Of a DNA stretch of 64,000 nucleotides, positions 26,791 to 36,050 are shown piece by piece. Both the position numbers and the translations under genes were made by a program. Origin of the DNA: Curtobacterium sp. MCPF17_002 (GTDB lineage Bacteria; Actinomycetota; Actinomycetes; Actinomycetales; Microbacteriaceae); NCBI RefSeq assembly GCF_003234115.2, contig NZ_CP126251.1:2356001-2420000 (forward strand), in the 5' to 3' direction. Below the pieces are notes generated by a model that saw only the letters and a list, made by a program, of their open reading frames with translations, was not told the DNA's origin and searched no databases. Every line of letters begins with the position of its first letter. The stretch's first letter is position 1.

Positions 26791-27144
26791 TCAGTGCGCG
26801 GCTGCGTACGCTTCCTGCACCTGGGTGGAGATGCGCCCGCGGGTCGACACCTCGTACCCGTTCTCCTTCGCCCACTCGCGGATCTTGCCGAGTTCCTCGG
26901 AGTTGCCGCGCTTGGGGGCGGACTTCGGGGCGGAGGTCCCGCCGCCGGAACGACGTCCGGAGACCTTCCGGGCAGCTGCGACGTAGTCGGAGATCGCCTC
27001 ACGGAACTTGTCCACGTTGTCGTCCGTCAGGTCGATCTCGTACGACGAACCGTCGAAAGCGAATTCGACCGTGCGACCTTCACCCGGGGTGATGGGCGAA
27101 TCGTCGAGGTCGTCGACGAGCTGGACGGTGACCTTCTGTGCCAT
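26791..27144 (-). CDS. lsr2: Lsr2 family nucleoid-associated protein
   Basis: Lsr2 is the actinobacterial H-NS counterpart, bridging AT-rich DNA and silencing foreign genes. The 117-residue protein has the N-terminal dimerisation domain (MAQKVTVQLVDDLDD, VEFAFDGSSYEIDLTDDN), a Ser/Lys/Gly linker (about 62-80) and the C-terminal AT-hook-like domain with the minor-groove motif RGRIS. The start has AGGAGTACGCC upstream. It is a single-gene unit with its own promoter and terminator, lying inside the otherwise conserved yraN-DUF2469 interval. Confidence 0.95.
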   Translation of the reverse strand: MAQKVTVQLVDDLDDSPITPGEGRTVEFAFDGSSYEIDLTDDNVDKFREAISDYVAAARKVSGRRSGGGTSAPKSAPKRGNSEELGKIREWAKENGYEVSTRGRISTQVQEAYAAAH

Positions 27145-27250
27145 GGCGTACTCCTGTGTCGGGGGACGGAAATCCCCACCACATTAGCGCGAGAATGCAA
27201 TACGAGTTACCGCTCGGCGGTGTTTCTCATGATTGCAATAGAACTGAAGA
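27145..27250 (-). promoter_or_regulatory. AT-rich lsr2 promoter region
   Basis: The minus strand carries TAATGT, a -10 candidate at 27188-27183, with a poor -35. A comparatively A/T-rich patch extends over 27180-27250, unusual in this genome. Lsr2 binds such DNA, so autoregulation is plausible. Confidence 0.5.
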
Positions 27251-27574
27251 TCACTCGTCGAGTGCGAGTTCCTTCGGGAGTTCGAGTTCACGGGAGGTGA
27301 GTTCCTCGACGTTCACGTCCTTGAACGTGAGCACCCGGACGGATTTCACGAATCGATCGGAACGGTAGACATCCCAGACCCAGACGTCGTTCATCGTCAA
27401 TTCGAAGTAGAAATCGTGCTCGGTGTCCCGGCGGGCGAGTTCCACCTCGTTGGCCAGGTAGAAACGCCGCTCGGTCTCCACCACGTAGCGGAACTGCGCC
27501 ACGACGTCGCGGTACTCGCGGTACAGGGCAAGTTCGACCTCGCGGTCGTAGTCGTCGAATTCGTCGTCATCCAT
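27251..27574 (-). CDS. DUF2469 family protein
   Basis: The 107-residue acidic protein contains the family hallmark ELALYREYRDVVAQFRYVVETERRFYLAN. This family is actinobacterial and almost always lies between rnhB and yraN, as here. It has no known function and shows no membrane segment. The ATG at 27574 (MDDDEFDDYDRE) is favoured because a TAGACT -10 box lies nine bases upstream. Confidence 0.87.
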   Translation of the reverse strand: MDDDEFDDYDREVELALYREYRDVVAQFRYVVETERRFYLANEVELARRDTEHDFYFELTMNDVWVWDVYRSDRFVKSVRVLTFKDVNVEELTSRELELPKELALDE

Positions 27575-27681
27575 CGCGCCCACAGTCTACGGCGACCCGG
27601 GCACCCGCGACACAACCCCGGCGTCAAGCACCCTCGAGCGCGCGCACCCGCCCGCACCCCGCGCCCCCGCGCGCGCGGCCC

Positions 27682-28389
27682 TCAACCCGCCAGCGCGTCC
27701 AACTCCGCGAAGCCGTCCAGCGCCACGCTCGACGCCTGGTGCAACCAGCTCTTCCGGTGCAGCGCATGCGCTCCGACCGAGCGGATCGCGTCGTAGTGCG
27801 CCGTCGACCCGTAGCCCTTGTTCGACGCCCAGGCGTAGTGCGGCGCCTCGTCGTGCGCCACCGTCATCAGGGCGTCGCGGGCGACCTTGGCGACCACCGA
27901 GGCCGCGGCCACGGACGCGCAGTCGCGGTCGGCCTTGACCCGCACGACGACCTCGAGCGGATCCGACGGCAGTCGCAGGGAGTCGGGGACGGCACGGGTG
28001 AGCCAGTCGAACGAGCCGTCGAGGACGACCACGGCGCCGTCGAGGGACAGCCCCTCGTCGACGAGCGTCCGGAGCGCCGCGGCGCCTGCCTGCCCGAGCG
28101 CGGGGACGATGCCCTGCTGGTCGACCACGTCGGCGGACGCCATGCCCACCGCGGTCCTGGTCCACCTGCGGACGACCGGGGCGAGCGCCTCCCGCCGCGC
28201 GGCGGTGAGGAGCTTCGAGTCCGCGAGCCCCTGCGGGACCCGGCCGATGTCGATCGTGACGGCGGCGACGCCGACGGCGACGGGTCCGGCGATCGCACCG
28301 CGACCGACCTCGTCCATGCCGATGACGGTCACGCGCCCCGCGCCGAGGAGCTGCTTCTCCGTCCGGAGCGAGGGACGCACGACGGTCAC
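27682..28389 (-). CDS. rnhB: Ribonuclease HII
   Basis: RNase HII nicks 5' of ribonucleotides in DNA and removes RNA from hybrids. The 235-residue protein shows the DEDD catalytic core: GMDEVGRGAIAGPV (Asp, Glu), VVLDGSFDW (Asp) and VKADRDCASVAAASVVAKVARD (Asp). The GTG start overlaps the lepB stop by four bases, giving rplS-lepB-rnhB order as in other actinobacteria. The 107-bp gap to the DUF2469 gene is C/G-only low complexity with no gene. Confidence 0.94.
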   Translation of the reverse strand: MTVVRPSLRTEKQLLGAGRVTVIGMDEVGRGAIAGPVAVGVAAVTIDIGRVPQGLADSKLLTAARREALAPVVRRWTRTAVGMASADVVDQQGIVPALGQAGAAALRTLVDEGLSLDGAVVVLDGSFDWLTRAVPDSLRLPSDPLEVVVRVKADRDCASVAAASVVAKVARDALMTVAHDEAPHYAWASNKGYGSTAHYDAIRSVGAHALHRKSWLHQASSVALDGFAELDALAG

Positions 28390-29129
28390 TGGTCCCGCTC
28401 CTCCACGCCCGCGAAGACCTCGGGGTGGTCGTCGAGCCAGGTCCAGCGGCTGGAGGGCCACGAGATCACGAAGGCCCGACCGGTCACGTCGGACATCGGG
28501 ACGAAGCCCTTGGAGGGGGTGTCGCCGTTGTACCGGGAGTCCTTCGAGTCGTTGCGGTTGTCGCCCATCACCCAGATCGTCCCCTTGGGCACGGTGACGG
28601 AGAAGTCGGTCGCCGACGCGGGCGCTCCGGCCGGGAGCTTCAGGTACGGCTCCTTGATCGGCACCCCGTTGACGGACATCTGGCCGAGGTCGTTGCAGCA
28701 CGACACCTTGTCACCGGGCAGGCCGATGACCCGCTTGATGAGGTGGTCGTCGCTGTCCCCGGTGCCGAGGCCGACCTGCGTGAGGAGCCAGTCGATCGCC
28801 TTGGCGGGCTGCGTGTCCGGCGTGACGCTCGGCACCTCGGAGCCGGCGAGCCACCCGCCCGGGTCCTTGAACACGACCACGTCGCCGCGCTTCAGGGCGA
28901 CGACGTTCGGCACGAGTTCGTTGACGATCACGCGGTCGTTGATCTGCAGCGTGTTCTCCATCGACGCTGACGGGATGTAGAACGACCGGATCAGGAACGT
29001 CTTGACGAGGAACGACACGAGCAACGCCGCGATGAAGATGATGACGAGGTCGCGGAGGAACGTGAGGACCCCGTTGCGCTTCTTCTCGGCACGGGGCGGG
29101 CGCCCGGTTTCGTCAGTCGTGTCCGTCAT
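28386..29129 (-). CDS. lepB: Type I signal peptidase
   Basis: LepB cleaves signal peptides of exported proteins at the outer face of the membrane. The 247-residue protein has one N-terminal transmembrane helix (about 24-46, LVIIFIAALLVSFLVKTFLI). The catalytic serine is in IPSASMENTL, the general base lysine is in HLIKRVIGLPGD, and MGDNRNDSKDSR is the C-terminal family box. The start ATG at 29129 gives the usual short cytosolic N-terminus. Confidence 0.96.
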   Translation of the reverse strand: MTDTTDETGRPPRAEKKRNGVLTFLRDLVIIFIAALLVSFLVKTFLIRSFYIPSASMENTLQINDRVIVNELVPNVVALKRGDVVVFKDPGGWLAGSEVPSVTPDTQPAKAIDWLLTQVGLGTGDSDDHLIKRVIGLPGDKVSCCNDLGQMSVNGVPIKEPYLKLPAGAPASATDFSVTVPKGTIWVMGDNRNDSKDSRYNGDTPSKGFVPMSDVTGRAFVISWPSSRWTWLDDHPEVFAGVEERDQ

Positions 29130-29185
29130 TTCCGCTCTCGTTCGCACACACGGATCCGCACCACGAACCCGGGGGGGAGCCAGCA

Positions 29186-29233
29186 CAAAGGAAAGCCCCC
29201 CGTCGATGCACAACCGTACATCGGCGAGGGGCT
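29186..29233 (-). terminator. Intrinsic terminator of rplS
   Basis: On the minus strand AGCCCCTCGCCGATG pairs with CATCGACGGGGGGCT around a 10-base loop, followed by TTCCTTT. It lies 42 bases after the rplS stop, so lepB needs read-through or its own promoter. Confidence 0.8.
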
Positions 29234-29274
29234 CCGAGCGGCGTCCGGCTCGCGGACGCTCACTGTGAAGGCGA

Positions 29275-29631
29275 TCAGTTGTCGCGCTTCTCCTTGATCT
29301 TGCGACGGGCCGCCTTGCCGCGGAGTTCGCGGAGGTAGTAGAGCTTCGCGCGACGGACATCACCCTTGGTGACGATCTCGATGTGGTCGATGATCGGCGA
29401 GTGCACCGGGAACCAGCGCTCGACGCCGACCTGGAAGCTCACCTTGCGGACCTTGAAGGTCTCGCCGAGGCCGTGACCCTGGCGGCCGATGACGACGCCC
29501 TGGAACACCTGGACACGCGAGCGCGTGCCTTCGATGATGTTGACGTGCACCTTGATGGTGTCGCCGGGACGGAAGTCCGGGACGTCGGTACGCAGCGATG
29601 CTGCGTCGACGTGGTCGAGGAGCTGGCTCAT
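29275..29631 (-). CDS. rplS: 50S ribosomal protein L19
   Basis: L19 lies at the 30S-50S interface. The 118-residue protein has the standard features: [41 protein letters not shown] and the C-terminal [19 protein letters not shown]. Confidence 0.98.
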   Translation of the reverse strand: MSQLLDHVDAASLRTDVPDFRPGDTIKVHVNIIEGTRSRVQVFQGVVIGRQGHGLGETFKVRKVSFQVGVERWFPVHSPIIDHIEIVTKGDVRRAKLYYLRELRGKAARRKIKEKRDN

Positions 29632-29748
29632 GGTTGGGTCACTCTCTGCGGACGCACACGGGTCGCCGCGGATCGAAATTGGTCAGTGAGTTGCGTGCCC
29701 GGTGTCGGCGACTCCCCCGTGGCAGAGTCCAGCCAGGGCACGGCTACC

Positions 29749-29777
29749 CATCTTGCCACAGAGAACCACGGTCGCAA
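29749..29777 (-). promoter_or_regulatory. Promoter of rplS
   Basis: On the minus strand TTGCGA (29777-29772) and AAGATG (29754-29749) are separated by 17 bases, a good sigma-70-type spacing. They predict a leader of about 110 bases before rplS. The box lies just upstream of the divergent map gene. Confidence 0.5.
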
Positions 29778-29796
29778 AACGCGCGAGGATGGTCGC

Positions 29797-30579
29797 ATGA
29801 TCGAACTCCGCACCCCCGCCGAACTGGACGGACTGCGTGTCGCCGGCCGGTTCGTGGCCGACGTCCTCGACGAGCTGCTCGCCACGGTCGACGTCGGTGT
29901 GAACCTCCTCGACCTCGACCGGGTCGCCGCGCGGATGATCGCGGACCGCGGCGCCGAGAGTTGCTACGTCGACTATCACCCGTCGTTCGGCAAGTCGCCG
30001 TTCGGCAAGAACCTCTGCACGTCGGTCAACGACGCCGCGCTGCACGGGCTGCCGTACGACCACACCCTGGCCGACGGCGATCTCGTGAGCCTCGACTTCG
30101 CCGCGAGCGTCGACGGCTGGGTCGCGGACTCGGCCGTCACGGTCCAGGTGGGGACACACCGCGAGGCCGACCAGCAGCTCATCGACACGGTCGAACGCGC
30201 CCTGGCTGCGGGCATCGCCCAGTTCCGGCCGGGCAACAAGCTCGGCGACGTGTCGTACGCGATCGGTCACGTCGCGCACGAGGCCGGGTACGACGTGAAC
30301 CTGCAGTTCGGCGGCCACGGCGTCGGGCACACCATGCACGGGGATCCGCATGTCCCGAACGACGGTCGTCCGGGCCGCGGGCTGAAGCTCCGGCCGGGCC
30401 TCGTGGTCGCGATCGAGCCGTGGCTCATGCAGGGCACCGACGAGCTCTACCAGGACGACGACGGCTGGACGCTCAAGAGCGTCGACGGTTCCCGGGCCGC
30501 GCACGTCGAGCACACGGTCGCGGTGACCGAGACCGGTCCCGAGGTCCTGACCCTTCGTCGCGCCCAGCGCGACCAGTAG
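29797..30579 (+). CDS. map: Methionine aminopeptidase
   Basis: The enzyme removes N-terminal methionine from nascent proteins. The 260-residue protein is a type I MetAP with all metal ligands visible: the substrate histidine in AALHGLPYDH, Asp in SLDFAASVDGWVADSAVT (two), His in GGHGVGHTMHGDP, Glu in AIEPWLM and Glu in HVEHTVAVT. It has no N-terminal zinc-finger extension. It is transcribed alone and is inserted between trmD and rplS, which adjoin in many relatives. It ends one base from a type A palindrome. Confidence 0.95.
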   Translation: MIELRTPAELDGLRVAGRFVADVLDELLATVDVGVNLLDLDRVAARMIADRGAESCYVDYHPSFGKSPFGKNLCTSVNDAALHGLPYDHTLADGDLVSLDFAASVDGWVADSAVTVQVGTHREADQQLIDTVERALAAGIAQFRPGNKLGDVSYAIGHVAHEAGYDVNLQFGGHGVGHTMHGDPHVPNDGRPGRGLKLRPGLVVAIEPWLMQGTDELYQDDDGWTLKSVDGSRAAHVEHTVAVTETGPEVLTLRRAQRDQ

Positions 30580-30580
30580 A

Positions 30581-30624
30581 CGGACTGGAGGCGCGGTGCC
30601 AGCTGGCACCGCGCCTCCAGTCCG
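30581..30624. repeat. Palindromic CTGGAGGC element, type A (copy 7)
   Basis: A 44-nt perfect palindrome reads CGGACTGGAGGCGCGGTGCC to its centre at CAGCTG and back. It starts directly after the map stop and precedes the convergent trmD gene and a 19-bp-repeat element. Confidence 0.85.
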
Positions 30625-30626
30625 CG

Positions 30627-30787
30627 ATCGGTTGCGCCCATTGCACGTGGCATGGAAAGCGGAATCGCTCGTAGGAGGACGAAAGAAACTGCTCCCTACG
30701 AGCGGAACGGCTTCCTACGAGCGGAACGGCCTCCTACGAGCGGAACGGCCTCCTACGAGCGGAACGGCCCCGACGGGCGGAAGCGCC
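30627..30787 (+). repeat. Composite header plus 19-bp tandem repeat element (copy 1)
   Basis: A header (30632-30680) containing GCCCATTGCACG, GGCATGGAAAGCGGAATCGC and TCGTAGGAGG precedes four near-identical 19-bp units at 30692, 30711, 30730 and 30749 (consensus CCTCCTACGAGCGGAACGG). A degenerate fifth unit (30768-30786) and a partial sixth whose CCTACG contains the trmD stop codon follow. GCTCGTAGGAGG in the header is the exact complement of CCTCCTACGAGC in the units, so the header can fold onto the array. Confidence 0.85.
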
Positions 30788-31477
30788 CTACGCGTCGGGC
30801 AGCAGGTCCGGACGGACGCGACGCGTCCGCTCCAGCTGCTGCTCGTGCCGCCACGCGCCGACGCGTGCGTGGTGCCCGCTGAGCAGGACCTCAGGCACGT
30901 CGATGCCGCGCCACGAAGCGGGCTTCGTGTACGAGGGGTACTCGAGCAGGCCGTCCTCGTGGGACTCCTCGACGAGCGACTCCGGGTTGCCGACGACGCC
31001 GGGGACGAGACGACCAACGGCCTCGATCATCGCCATCGCCGCGACCTCGCCGCCGTTCAGCACGTAGTCGCCCAGCGACAGCTCGACGACGGAACACCGG
31101 GACGCCGCCCACTCGAACACGCGGGCGTCGATGCCCTCGTAGCGCCCGCAGGCGAACACGAGGTGCGGTTCGAACGCGAGCGAGCGGGCGATCGACTGCT
31201 TGAACGGCGTGCCGGCCGGCGTCGGGACCACGAGGGTGGACGAGCCGTCCTCGCGGAGGATCGACGACAGCGCCTCGGCCCACGGCTCCGGCTTCATGAC
31301 CATGCCGGCTCCCCCGCCGTACGGGGTGTCGTCGACGGTGCGGTGCCGGTCGGTCGTCCACGAGCGGAGGTCGTGCACGTGCAGGTCGAGCAGACCGTCC
31401 TGCCGTGCACGGCCGAGCAGGGACACGTCGAGGACGGAGAAGAACTCCGGGAAGATCGTGACGATGTCGATGCGCAC
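30788..31477 (-). CDS. trmD: tRNA (guanine-N1-)-methyltransferase
   Basis: TrmD makes m1G37 in tRNAs to prevent frameshifts. The 229-residue SPOUT protein starts [22 protein letters not shown]. It contains [13 protein letters not shown], the trefoil-knot SAM-binding [13 protein letters not shown], and [15 protein letters not shown]. It is the last gene of rpsP-khpA-rimM-trmD. Its last codons and stop are contiguous with the 19-bp repeat array. Confidence 0.97.
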   Translation of the reverse strand: MRIDIVTIFPEFFSVLDVSLLGRARQDGLLDLHVHDLRSWTTDRHRTVDDTPYGGGAGMVMKPEPWAEALSSILREDGSSTLVVPTPAGTPFKQSIARSLAFEPHLVFACGRYEGIDARVFEWAASRCSVVELSLGDYVLNGGEVAAMAMIEAVGRLVPGVVGNPESLVEESHEDGLLEYPSYTKPASWRGIDVPEVLLSGHHARVGAWRHEQQLERTRRVRPDLLPDA

Positions 31478-31479
31478 GA

Positions 31480-32100
31480 TCAGTCCTGCGGATCGGTCGG
31501 CGTGACCGGCGGCGTGACCGTCTCCGGTCGCGACGTGTCCTCCGGGTCCTCGAAGAGGCCGGTCGGCGGGGTCACCGTGACGGTGCCGGCCGCGATGTCG
31601 ACCGCGGGCACGATCGCCGCGACGAACGGCACGAGCACCTCGCCGCGTGACGGGGTGTCGATCGCGAGGAGGTCCTGCGCCGGCAGGTGGTCGACCCGGG
31701 CGACGGTGCCGACCTCGACGCCGTCGCGGAGGACGCGGAGCCCGACCAGCTGGTGGTCGTACCAGGCGTCGTCCTCGCCGGTCTCGGCGTCGGCGTCCTG
31801 TTCGACCCAGAGGATCGCGCGGGCGAGGGTCTCGGCGGCACTGCGGTCACCGATGCCCTCGAAGAAGGCGACCGGGTGGCCGTTGTACCAGCGCAGCTCG
31901 TCGAGCGCGATGGTCTTGCCGGCCCACGGAGATTCCTCCGGGACCTGGAGCGTGAAGACCGCTCCTGGCGTGAACCGACGATCCGGGTCGTCGGTGTAGA
32001 GCTCGAGCTTGATGCCGCCCTTGAGCCCGTGCGCCTTCGTGATGCGACCCACCCGGAGCTGGGTCGTCTCCCTAGGAATCGGTGTCGACCACGTCGACAC
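31480..32100 (-). CDS. rimM: Ribosome maturation factor RimM
   Basis: RimM assists assembly of the 30S head and binds S19. The protein has the N-terminal barrel starting [28 protein letters not shown] and the C-terminal PRC barrel ([36 protein letters not shown]), then a short Thr/Pro-rich tail. The start is uncertain. The GTG at 32100 overlaps khpA by 29 bases. A GTG at the VGRITK valine is possible but would remove conserved residues. Confidence 0.92.
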   Translation of the reverse strand: MSTWSTPIPRETTQLRVGRITKAHGLKGGIKLELYTDDPDRRFTPGAVFTLQVPEESPWAGKTIALDELRWYNGHPVAFFEGIGDRSAAETLARAILWVEQDADAETGEDDAWYDHQLVGLRVLRDGVEVGTVARVDHLPAQDLLAIDTPSRGEVLVPFVAAIVPAVDIAAGTVTVTPPTGLFEDPEDTSRPETVTPPVTPTDPQD

Positions 32101-32308
32101 GCACCCGCTTGCCGTCGGCGAGAGCCGAGACGAGGGTGCGCAGCGCCTTTGCGGTCCGTCCGGCGCGACCGATCACGCGACCGAGGTCCTCGGGGTGCAC
32201 ACGCACCTCGAGGACCTCGCCGCGTGGAGAGGTGGAACTGGCGACGCGCACGTCGTCAGGGTGATCGACGATCCCCTTGACGAGGTGCGTCAGCGCGGAT
32301 TCGAGCAA
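32072..32308 (-). CDS. khpA: KH-domain RNA-binding protein KhpA
   Basis: The 78-residue protein is a single KH domain with the GxxG loop in VIGRAGRTAKALRTLV. It lies between rpsP and rimM, the standard place for KhpA (YlqC), which forms an RNA-binding pair with KhpB. A TTG start four bases after the rpsP stop is used, with GAGGCG upstream inside rpsP, so translation is coupled. Confidence 0.9.
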   Translation of the reverse strand: MLESALTHLVKGIVDHPDDVRVASSTSPRGEVLEVRVHPEDLGRVIGRAGRTAKALRTLVSALADGKRVRVDVVDTDS

Positions 32309-32312
32309 GGAA

Positions 32313-32723
32313 TTACGCCTCGGTCGTCTCGGCGGCGTCGTCGTCGGCGGGCTTCTCAGCCGGGGCCTTCTTCTCCGACTTCGGCTTCAGGACGGCCTTC
32401 TTGGACGAGTCCACGACGAAGGGCTCCTTCGGCTGCTTGACCTTGACCTTGGACTCGGTGTCCTTCTCGCCCTTGAACTTGGCCCAGTCGCCGGTGAGCT
32501 TGAGGAGCGCCGCGACCTGCTCGGTCGGCTGCGCGCCGACACCGAGCCAGTACTGCGCACGGTCGGACTTGACCTCGATGAACGAGGGCTCCTCGGTGGG
32601 GTGGTACTTGCCGATCTCCTCGATCACACGACCATCGCGCTTGGTGCGCGAGTCGGCGACGACGATGCGGTAGTACGGCGCACGGATCTTGCCGAGGCGC
32701 TTGAGACGGATCTTGACAGCCAC
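32313..32723 (-). CDS. rpsP: 30S ribosomal protein S16
   Basis: S16 is an early 30S assembly protein. The first 80 residues ([49 protein letters not shown]) are standard. The protein is 136 residues because of a Lys/Ala/Glu-rich C-terminal extension, common in actinobacteria. The GTG at 32723 has AGGAG five bases upstream. It heads rpsP-khpA-rimM-trmD. Confidence 0.97.
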   Translation of the reverse strand: MAVKIRLKRLGKIRAPYYRIVVADSRTKRDGRVIEEIGKYHPTEEPSFIEVKSDRAQYWLGVGAQPTEQVAALLKLTGDWAKFKGEKDTESKVKVKQPKEPFVVDSSKKAVLKPKSEKKAPAEKPADDDAAETTEA

Positions 32724-32887
32724 AATTACTCCTGTTGCGTGATGTTGTGGTTGAACCGGAACCGCGGGCGTGGGGGCACACACGGTGAAAGCTCGGAATG
32801 AGTCGCGCACAGCTGGGTAGAGGGTCGAGCTGGCGCGATTCGACCGTTCATTCTTACAGATTCCCGGCCGGGATGCGAGTCGACTCG

Positions 32888-35050
32888 CTACGGGGCGAGT
32901 CGCCGGACGGCCTCGAGTGCTTCAGAGGTCGCGCGGACCGCATCGACGCTCCGTGCGTCGCGTGCGCCGCCGACGACGGCGAACGGCACACCCGAGTCCT
33001 GGAGGCCCGCCACCAGCCCGTCGGCAGGCTGGCGGTCCGCCTCGGCACCGGTCACGGGCACGTGGTCGGCGATCGCACGCTCCTGGCCGGCGCAGATCAC
33101 GACGTGGTCCGCGGGGATCGCCCGCTCCTCGCCGTGCTCGTCGCGGATCCGGAGCACGCCCGGCTCGATGCGGAGGTACTCCTGCACGCCGCCGACCATC
33201 TGCACGCCGGCGTCACGGAGCCGGCCGATCGCCACCCAGCGGGACGTGATGCCGATCCCCTGGCCGAACTTGCCGGAGCGCCGGAGCACGGTCACGTCAC
33301 GGCCGGGCCGGAGCGTGCGGGTCGCAGCGGGGAGCCGTTGCGGCAGGTCCCCGACGACGATCTCGGACACGTCGAGGTCCCAGCGGGCGGCGAACTCCGT
33401 CGCGCGGTAGGCCTCGTCGGGCGACTCGGTGAGGAACGCCGCCGTGTCGACGCCGATCCCGCCGCCGCCGATGATCGCGACGGTCCCCTCGGGGACGCCC
33501 TCGCGGAGGGCTCGCTCGTACGAGCGCACGTGCGGGAGCGACGCCCCGGGGATGTCGACCTCACGCGGCACGACGCCGGGGGCGAGCACGACGGCGTCGC
33601 TGTCGGCCAGGTCGGCGGCGGTCGCGGCACGGCCGAGGTGGATCGTCGCCCCGCGCTCGTCGAGCTCGGCGCGCGCGGCCCGGACGGTGGCGGCGTAGTC
33701 CTCTTTCCCCGGCACGAGCGCGGCGAGCTCGAACTGGCCGCCGAGCCGGTCCGCGGCCTCCCAGAGGGTCACGGTGTGCCCGCGGCGTGCGGCGTCGACG
33801 GCCGCCGCGAGTCCGGCCGGGCCACCGCCGACGACGTCGACACGCTTGGGGTCGGTCGTGGGGCGGGCCGGGAACGCGACCTCGCGGGCGGCACGCGGGT
33901 TGACGAGGCACGACACCGGCTGCCCGATGATCGAGCGGTCGAGGCACGCCTGGTTGCAGCCGATGCACGTGTTCACGAGCGTGAACCGGCCGGCGAGGGA
34001 GCGGCTGACCAGCTCGGGGTCGGCGAGGAACGGGCGGGCGAGGGCCACCGCGTCGATGCGTCCGTCCGCGAGCACGGCCTCGGCGTCGCGGAGGTCCGTC
34101 ATCCGGTTCGACGCGATGACCCGGACGTCCGGGTGCTCCGACGCGCGGACGAGGTCGGCGATCCGGGTGACGTAGTGCACCCAGGCGCCGTGCGGCACGG
34201 AGGCCTGCACGGTCGGGGTCCGGGACTCGTGCCAGCCGATCCCGACCGAGATGCCGTCGAGTCCGAGCGGCAGCAGGTCGGTGACGAGGGCGTCGACGTC
34301 GTCGGGGGTCGAGGAGCCGGGCATGAGGTCGGCCCCGGACAGCCGGATCGTCACGGCGAGCTCCGGCACGGCGGCCCGCACGGCACGGACCACCTCGATC
34401 GCGAACCGTCGGCGGCGCTCGGGCGACCCGCCCCACTCGTCGTCGCGGAGGTTCGTGAGCGGCGACTGGAACTGGTTGATGAGGTAGCCCTCGGACGCCA
34501 TGATCTCGACGCCGTCGAAGCCGATGTCCCGCGCGGTGCGTGCCGCTTCCGCGAAGTCCTCGATCGTGCGCTCGACCTCGGCCGCGGTCAGCGCGGACGG
34601 CACGACGCCGCGCGCGGCCGCCCACGGCAGGGCGGACGGTGCCACCACCCGCTGGGGTTCGCCGTGGCGGTCCGTCATGCCCGAGGCCAGGGCGTACCGG
34701 CCGGCGTGGAACAGCTGCGCGAGGATCGTCGATCCCTCGTCGTGCACGGCCTCGACCGCGGCGCGGAAGCGCTCGTCCGCTCCCCCGGTCCCGAAGACGG
34801 CGAAGTCCGGCCCGCCGCGTGCCTCGTCGCTCACCGCGATGCCGCCGGTGATGATGCAGGCTGCGCCCCCGGCGGCCCGCTCGCGGTAGAACGCGGCCAT
34901 CCCCGCCCCGCCGTCGTCCTGCACCTCGAGGCCGGTGTGCATCGACCCCATCACCACCCGGTTGGGCAGGTGCAGGGGGCCGAGCGTCCACGGTGCGGCG
35001 ACGGTCCGGAGGGAGTCCGGCACGACGGGGGCGGTGGCGACGCTGCTCAT
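32888..35050 (-). CDS. 2,4-dienoyl-CoA reductase-like Fe-S flavoprotein (AnsM/PlmM-like candidate)
   Basis: The 720-residue protein has the modular layout of FadH and related oxidoreductases. An N-terminal OYE-type FMN barrel (about 10-350) contains [39 protein letters not shown] and RDDEWGGS. The 4Fe-4S motif [14 protein letters not shown]...SCLVNP comes next. Then an FAD domain ([27 protein letters not shown]) and an NAD(P)-binding domain ([15 protein letters not shown]) follow. It should reduce conjugated dienoyl-CoA thioesters. It starts four bases after the SDR stop. In the ansatrienin and phoslactomycin cassettes a protein of this class completes the shikimate to cyclohexanecarboxyl-CoA route, and I infer that role here. 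Confidence 0.85.
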   Translation of the reverse strand: MSSVATAPVVPDSLRTVAAPWTLGPLHLPNRVVMGSMHTGLEVQDDGGAGMAAFYRERAAGGAACIITGGIAVSDEARGGPDFAVFGTGGADERFRAAVEAVHDEGSTILAQLFHAGRYALASGMTDRHGEPQRVVAPSALPWAAARGVVPSALTAAEVERTIEDFAEAARTARDIGFDGVEIMASEGYLINQFQSPLTNLRDDEWGGSPERRRRFAIEVVRAVRAAVPELAVTIRLSGADLMPGSSTPDDVDALVTDLLPLGLDGISVGIGWHESRTPTVQASVPHGAWVHYVTRIADLVRASEHPDVRVIASNRMTDLRDAEAVLADGRIDAVALARPFLADPELVSRSLAGRFTLVNTCIGCNQACLDRSIIGQPVSCLVNPRAAREVAFPARPTTDPKRVDVVGGGPAGLAAAVDAARRGHTVTLWEAADRLGGQFELAALVPGKEDYAATVRAARAELDERGATIHLGRAATAADLADSDAVVLAPGVVPREVDIPGASLPHVRSYERALREGVPEGTVAIIGGGGIGVDTAAFLTESPDEAYRATEFAARWDLDVSEIVVGDLPQRLPAATRTLRPGRDVTVLRRSGKFGQGIGITSRWVAIGRLRDAGVQMVGGVQEYLRIEPGVLRIRDEHGEERAIPADHVVICAGQERAIADHVPVTGAEADRQPADGLVAGLQDSGVPFAVVGGARDARSVDAVRATSEALEAVRRLAP

Positions 35051-35054
35051 GCGC

Positions 35055-35945
35055 CTATTCTGCGACGTCCGAGCCCGCGCCCGCGACCGACGCGGCGCCG
35101 CCCTCGACCGACGCGTCGGTGACCGAGCCGTCCGCCGGCAGCACCGCGTCACGGAGCGGCGACGTCGTGTCCGCCCAGTACGGCGGCGCGATGACGGTCA
35201 GGCCGCCGTCGACCGACAGGGTCTGGCCCGTGATGTACGACGCCTTGTCGGAGAGCAGGAAGTCGACCGCGTCGGCCATGTCGTCCGCGGTGCCCGGGCG
35301 CTGCAGCGGGAGCTTCTCGATCACGGACCGCATCGGCGCCTGACCCGCGACCTTCGTGTAGAAGTACTCGAGCGAGTCGGTGTCGATGAGCCCGCCGTTG
35401 ACGGCGTTGACGGTGATCTGGCGCGGACCGAACTCGACCGCCATGTACTTCATGTAGGACTCGCTCATGGCCTTCGCGGCGCCGAGCGCGGCGTAGGTCG
35501 GGAACGCGCGGAGCGACCCGTACGAGGTCACGACGACGATGCGGCCGCCGTTGTCCATGAGCTCGGCGGCACGCTGCGCGCCGAGCACGAAGGAGCGTGC
35601 GTTCGTCGCGTAGCTGCGGTCGAGGTGGTGCAGCTTGAGCTCCTTGACCGGCTTGAACGCGCTCGCGGCGGCGTTCGCGACGAAGTAGTCGAGTCGGCCG
35701 TACGTGTCCCGCACCAGGTCGAACAGCGCGTCGATCGACTCGGGCTGCTCGATGTCGACCTGCGCCGTGATCCCGTCGCCACCGGCGGCCTTGACGTCGG
35801 CGAGCGACTCCTCGGCCAGGTCGGCATTGCCCTTGTACGTCACGACGACGGTCACGCCGCGCTGGCCCAGCTTCTGGGCGAGCAGGCGGCCGATGCCGCG
35901 GGAGGCTCCGGTGATGAGCGCGATGGGTGCGGTGCTGTCGGTCAC
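35055..35945 (-). CDS. Short-chain enoyl-CoA/ACP reductase, FabL/ChcA-like
   Basis: The 296-residue SDR protein has the cofactor motif TGASRGIG, the structural ANAA, and the catalytic Ser, Tyr and Lys in VTSYGSLRAFPTYAALGAAKAMSES. NAVNGGLIDTDSLEYF resembles the FabL (enoyl-ACP reductase III) pattern more than beta-ketoacyl reductases. About 40 Ala/Ser/Asp-rich residues extend the C-terminus. In Streptomyces collinus, ChcA (1-cyclohexenylcarbonyl-CoA reductase) is an SDR that performs the double-bond reductions of the cyclohexanecarboxylate pathway, and the neighbours here are its partners. A fatty-acid enoyl reductase is the alternative. The GTG start has AAGGA five bases upstream. Confidence 0.82.
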   Translation of the reverse strand: MTDSTAPIALITGASRGIGRLLAQKLGQRGVTVVVTYKGNADLAEESLADVKAAGGDGITAQVDIEQPESIDALFDLVRDTYGRLDYFVANAAASAFKPVKELKLHHLDRSYATNARSFVLGAQRAAELMDNGGRIVVVTSYGSLRAFPTYAALGAAKAMSESYMKYMAVEFGPRQITVNAVNGGLIDTDSLEYFYTKVAGQAPMRSVIEKLPLQRPGTADDMADAVDFLLSDKASYITGQTLSVDGGLTVIAPPYWADTTSPLRDAVLPADGSVTDASVEGGAASVAGAGSDVAE

Positions 35946-36050
35946 TTCAGTCCTTCTCGTGGTGTGCGGGGGCTCTGCACGTGCGCAGAGGCGGACTGGA
36001 GGCCCGTGGCGGACCCGCCACGGGCCTCCAGTCCGGTGTGTGGTCGCGTC
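35946..36050 (-). promoter_or_regulatory. Double-hairpin gap inside the cyclohexanecarboxylate gene block
   Basis: Between the dehydrogenase and SDR genes the transcript would form a 44-nt palindrome (type B) and then a smaller hairpin, CTCTGC/GCAGAG at 35973-35990. They could terminate, attenuate or stabilise part of the operon message. The downstream half may have its own start. I see no clear promoter. Confidence 0.5.
35992..36035. repeat. Palindromic CTGGAGGC element, type B (copy 8)
   Basis: Two 21-base perfect arms (CGGACTGGAGGCCCGTGGCG and one more base) are separated by only two bases. The same arms recur at 41845. Confidence 0.85.

Noticed and set aside
30692..30786. The 19-bp arrays as a possible CRISPR array.
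   Set aside because: The units are directly adjacent with no spacers, the repeat is too short, and no cas genes are present.
32798..35122. Long open frames on the plus strand opposite the oxidoreductase gene, and similar antisense frames elsewhere.
   Set aside because: They come from the high third-position G+C of the true genes on the other strand and show no recognisable protein features.
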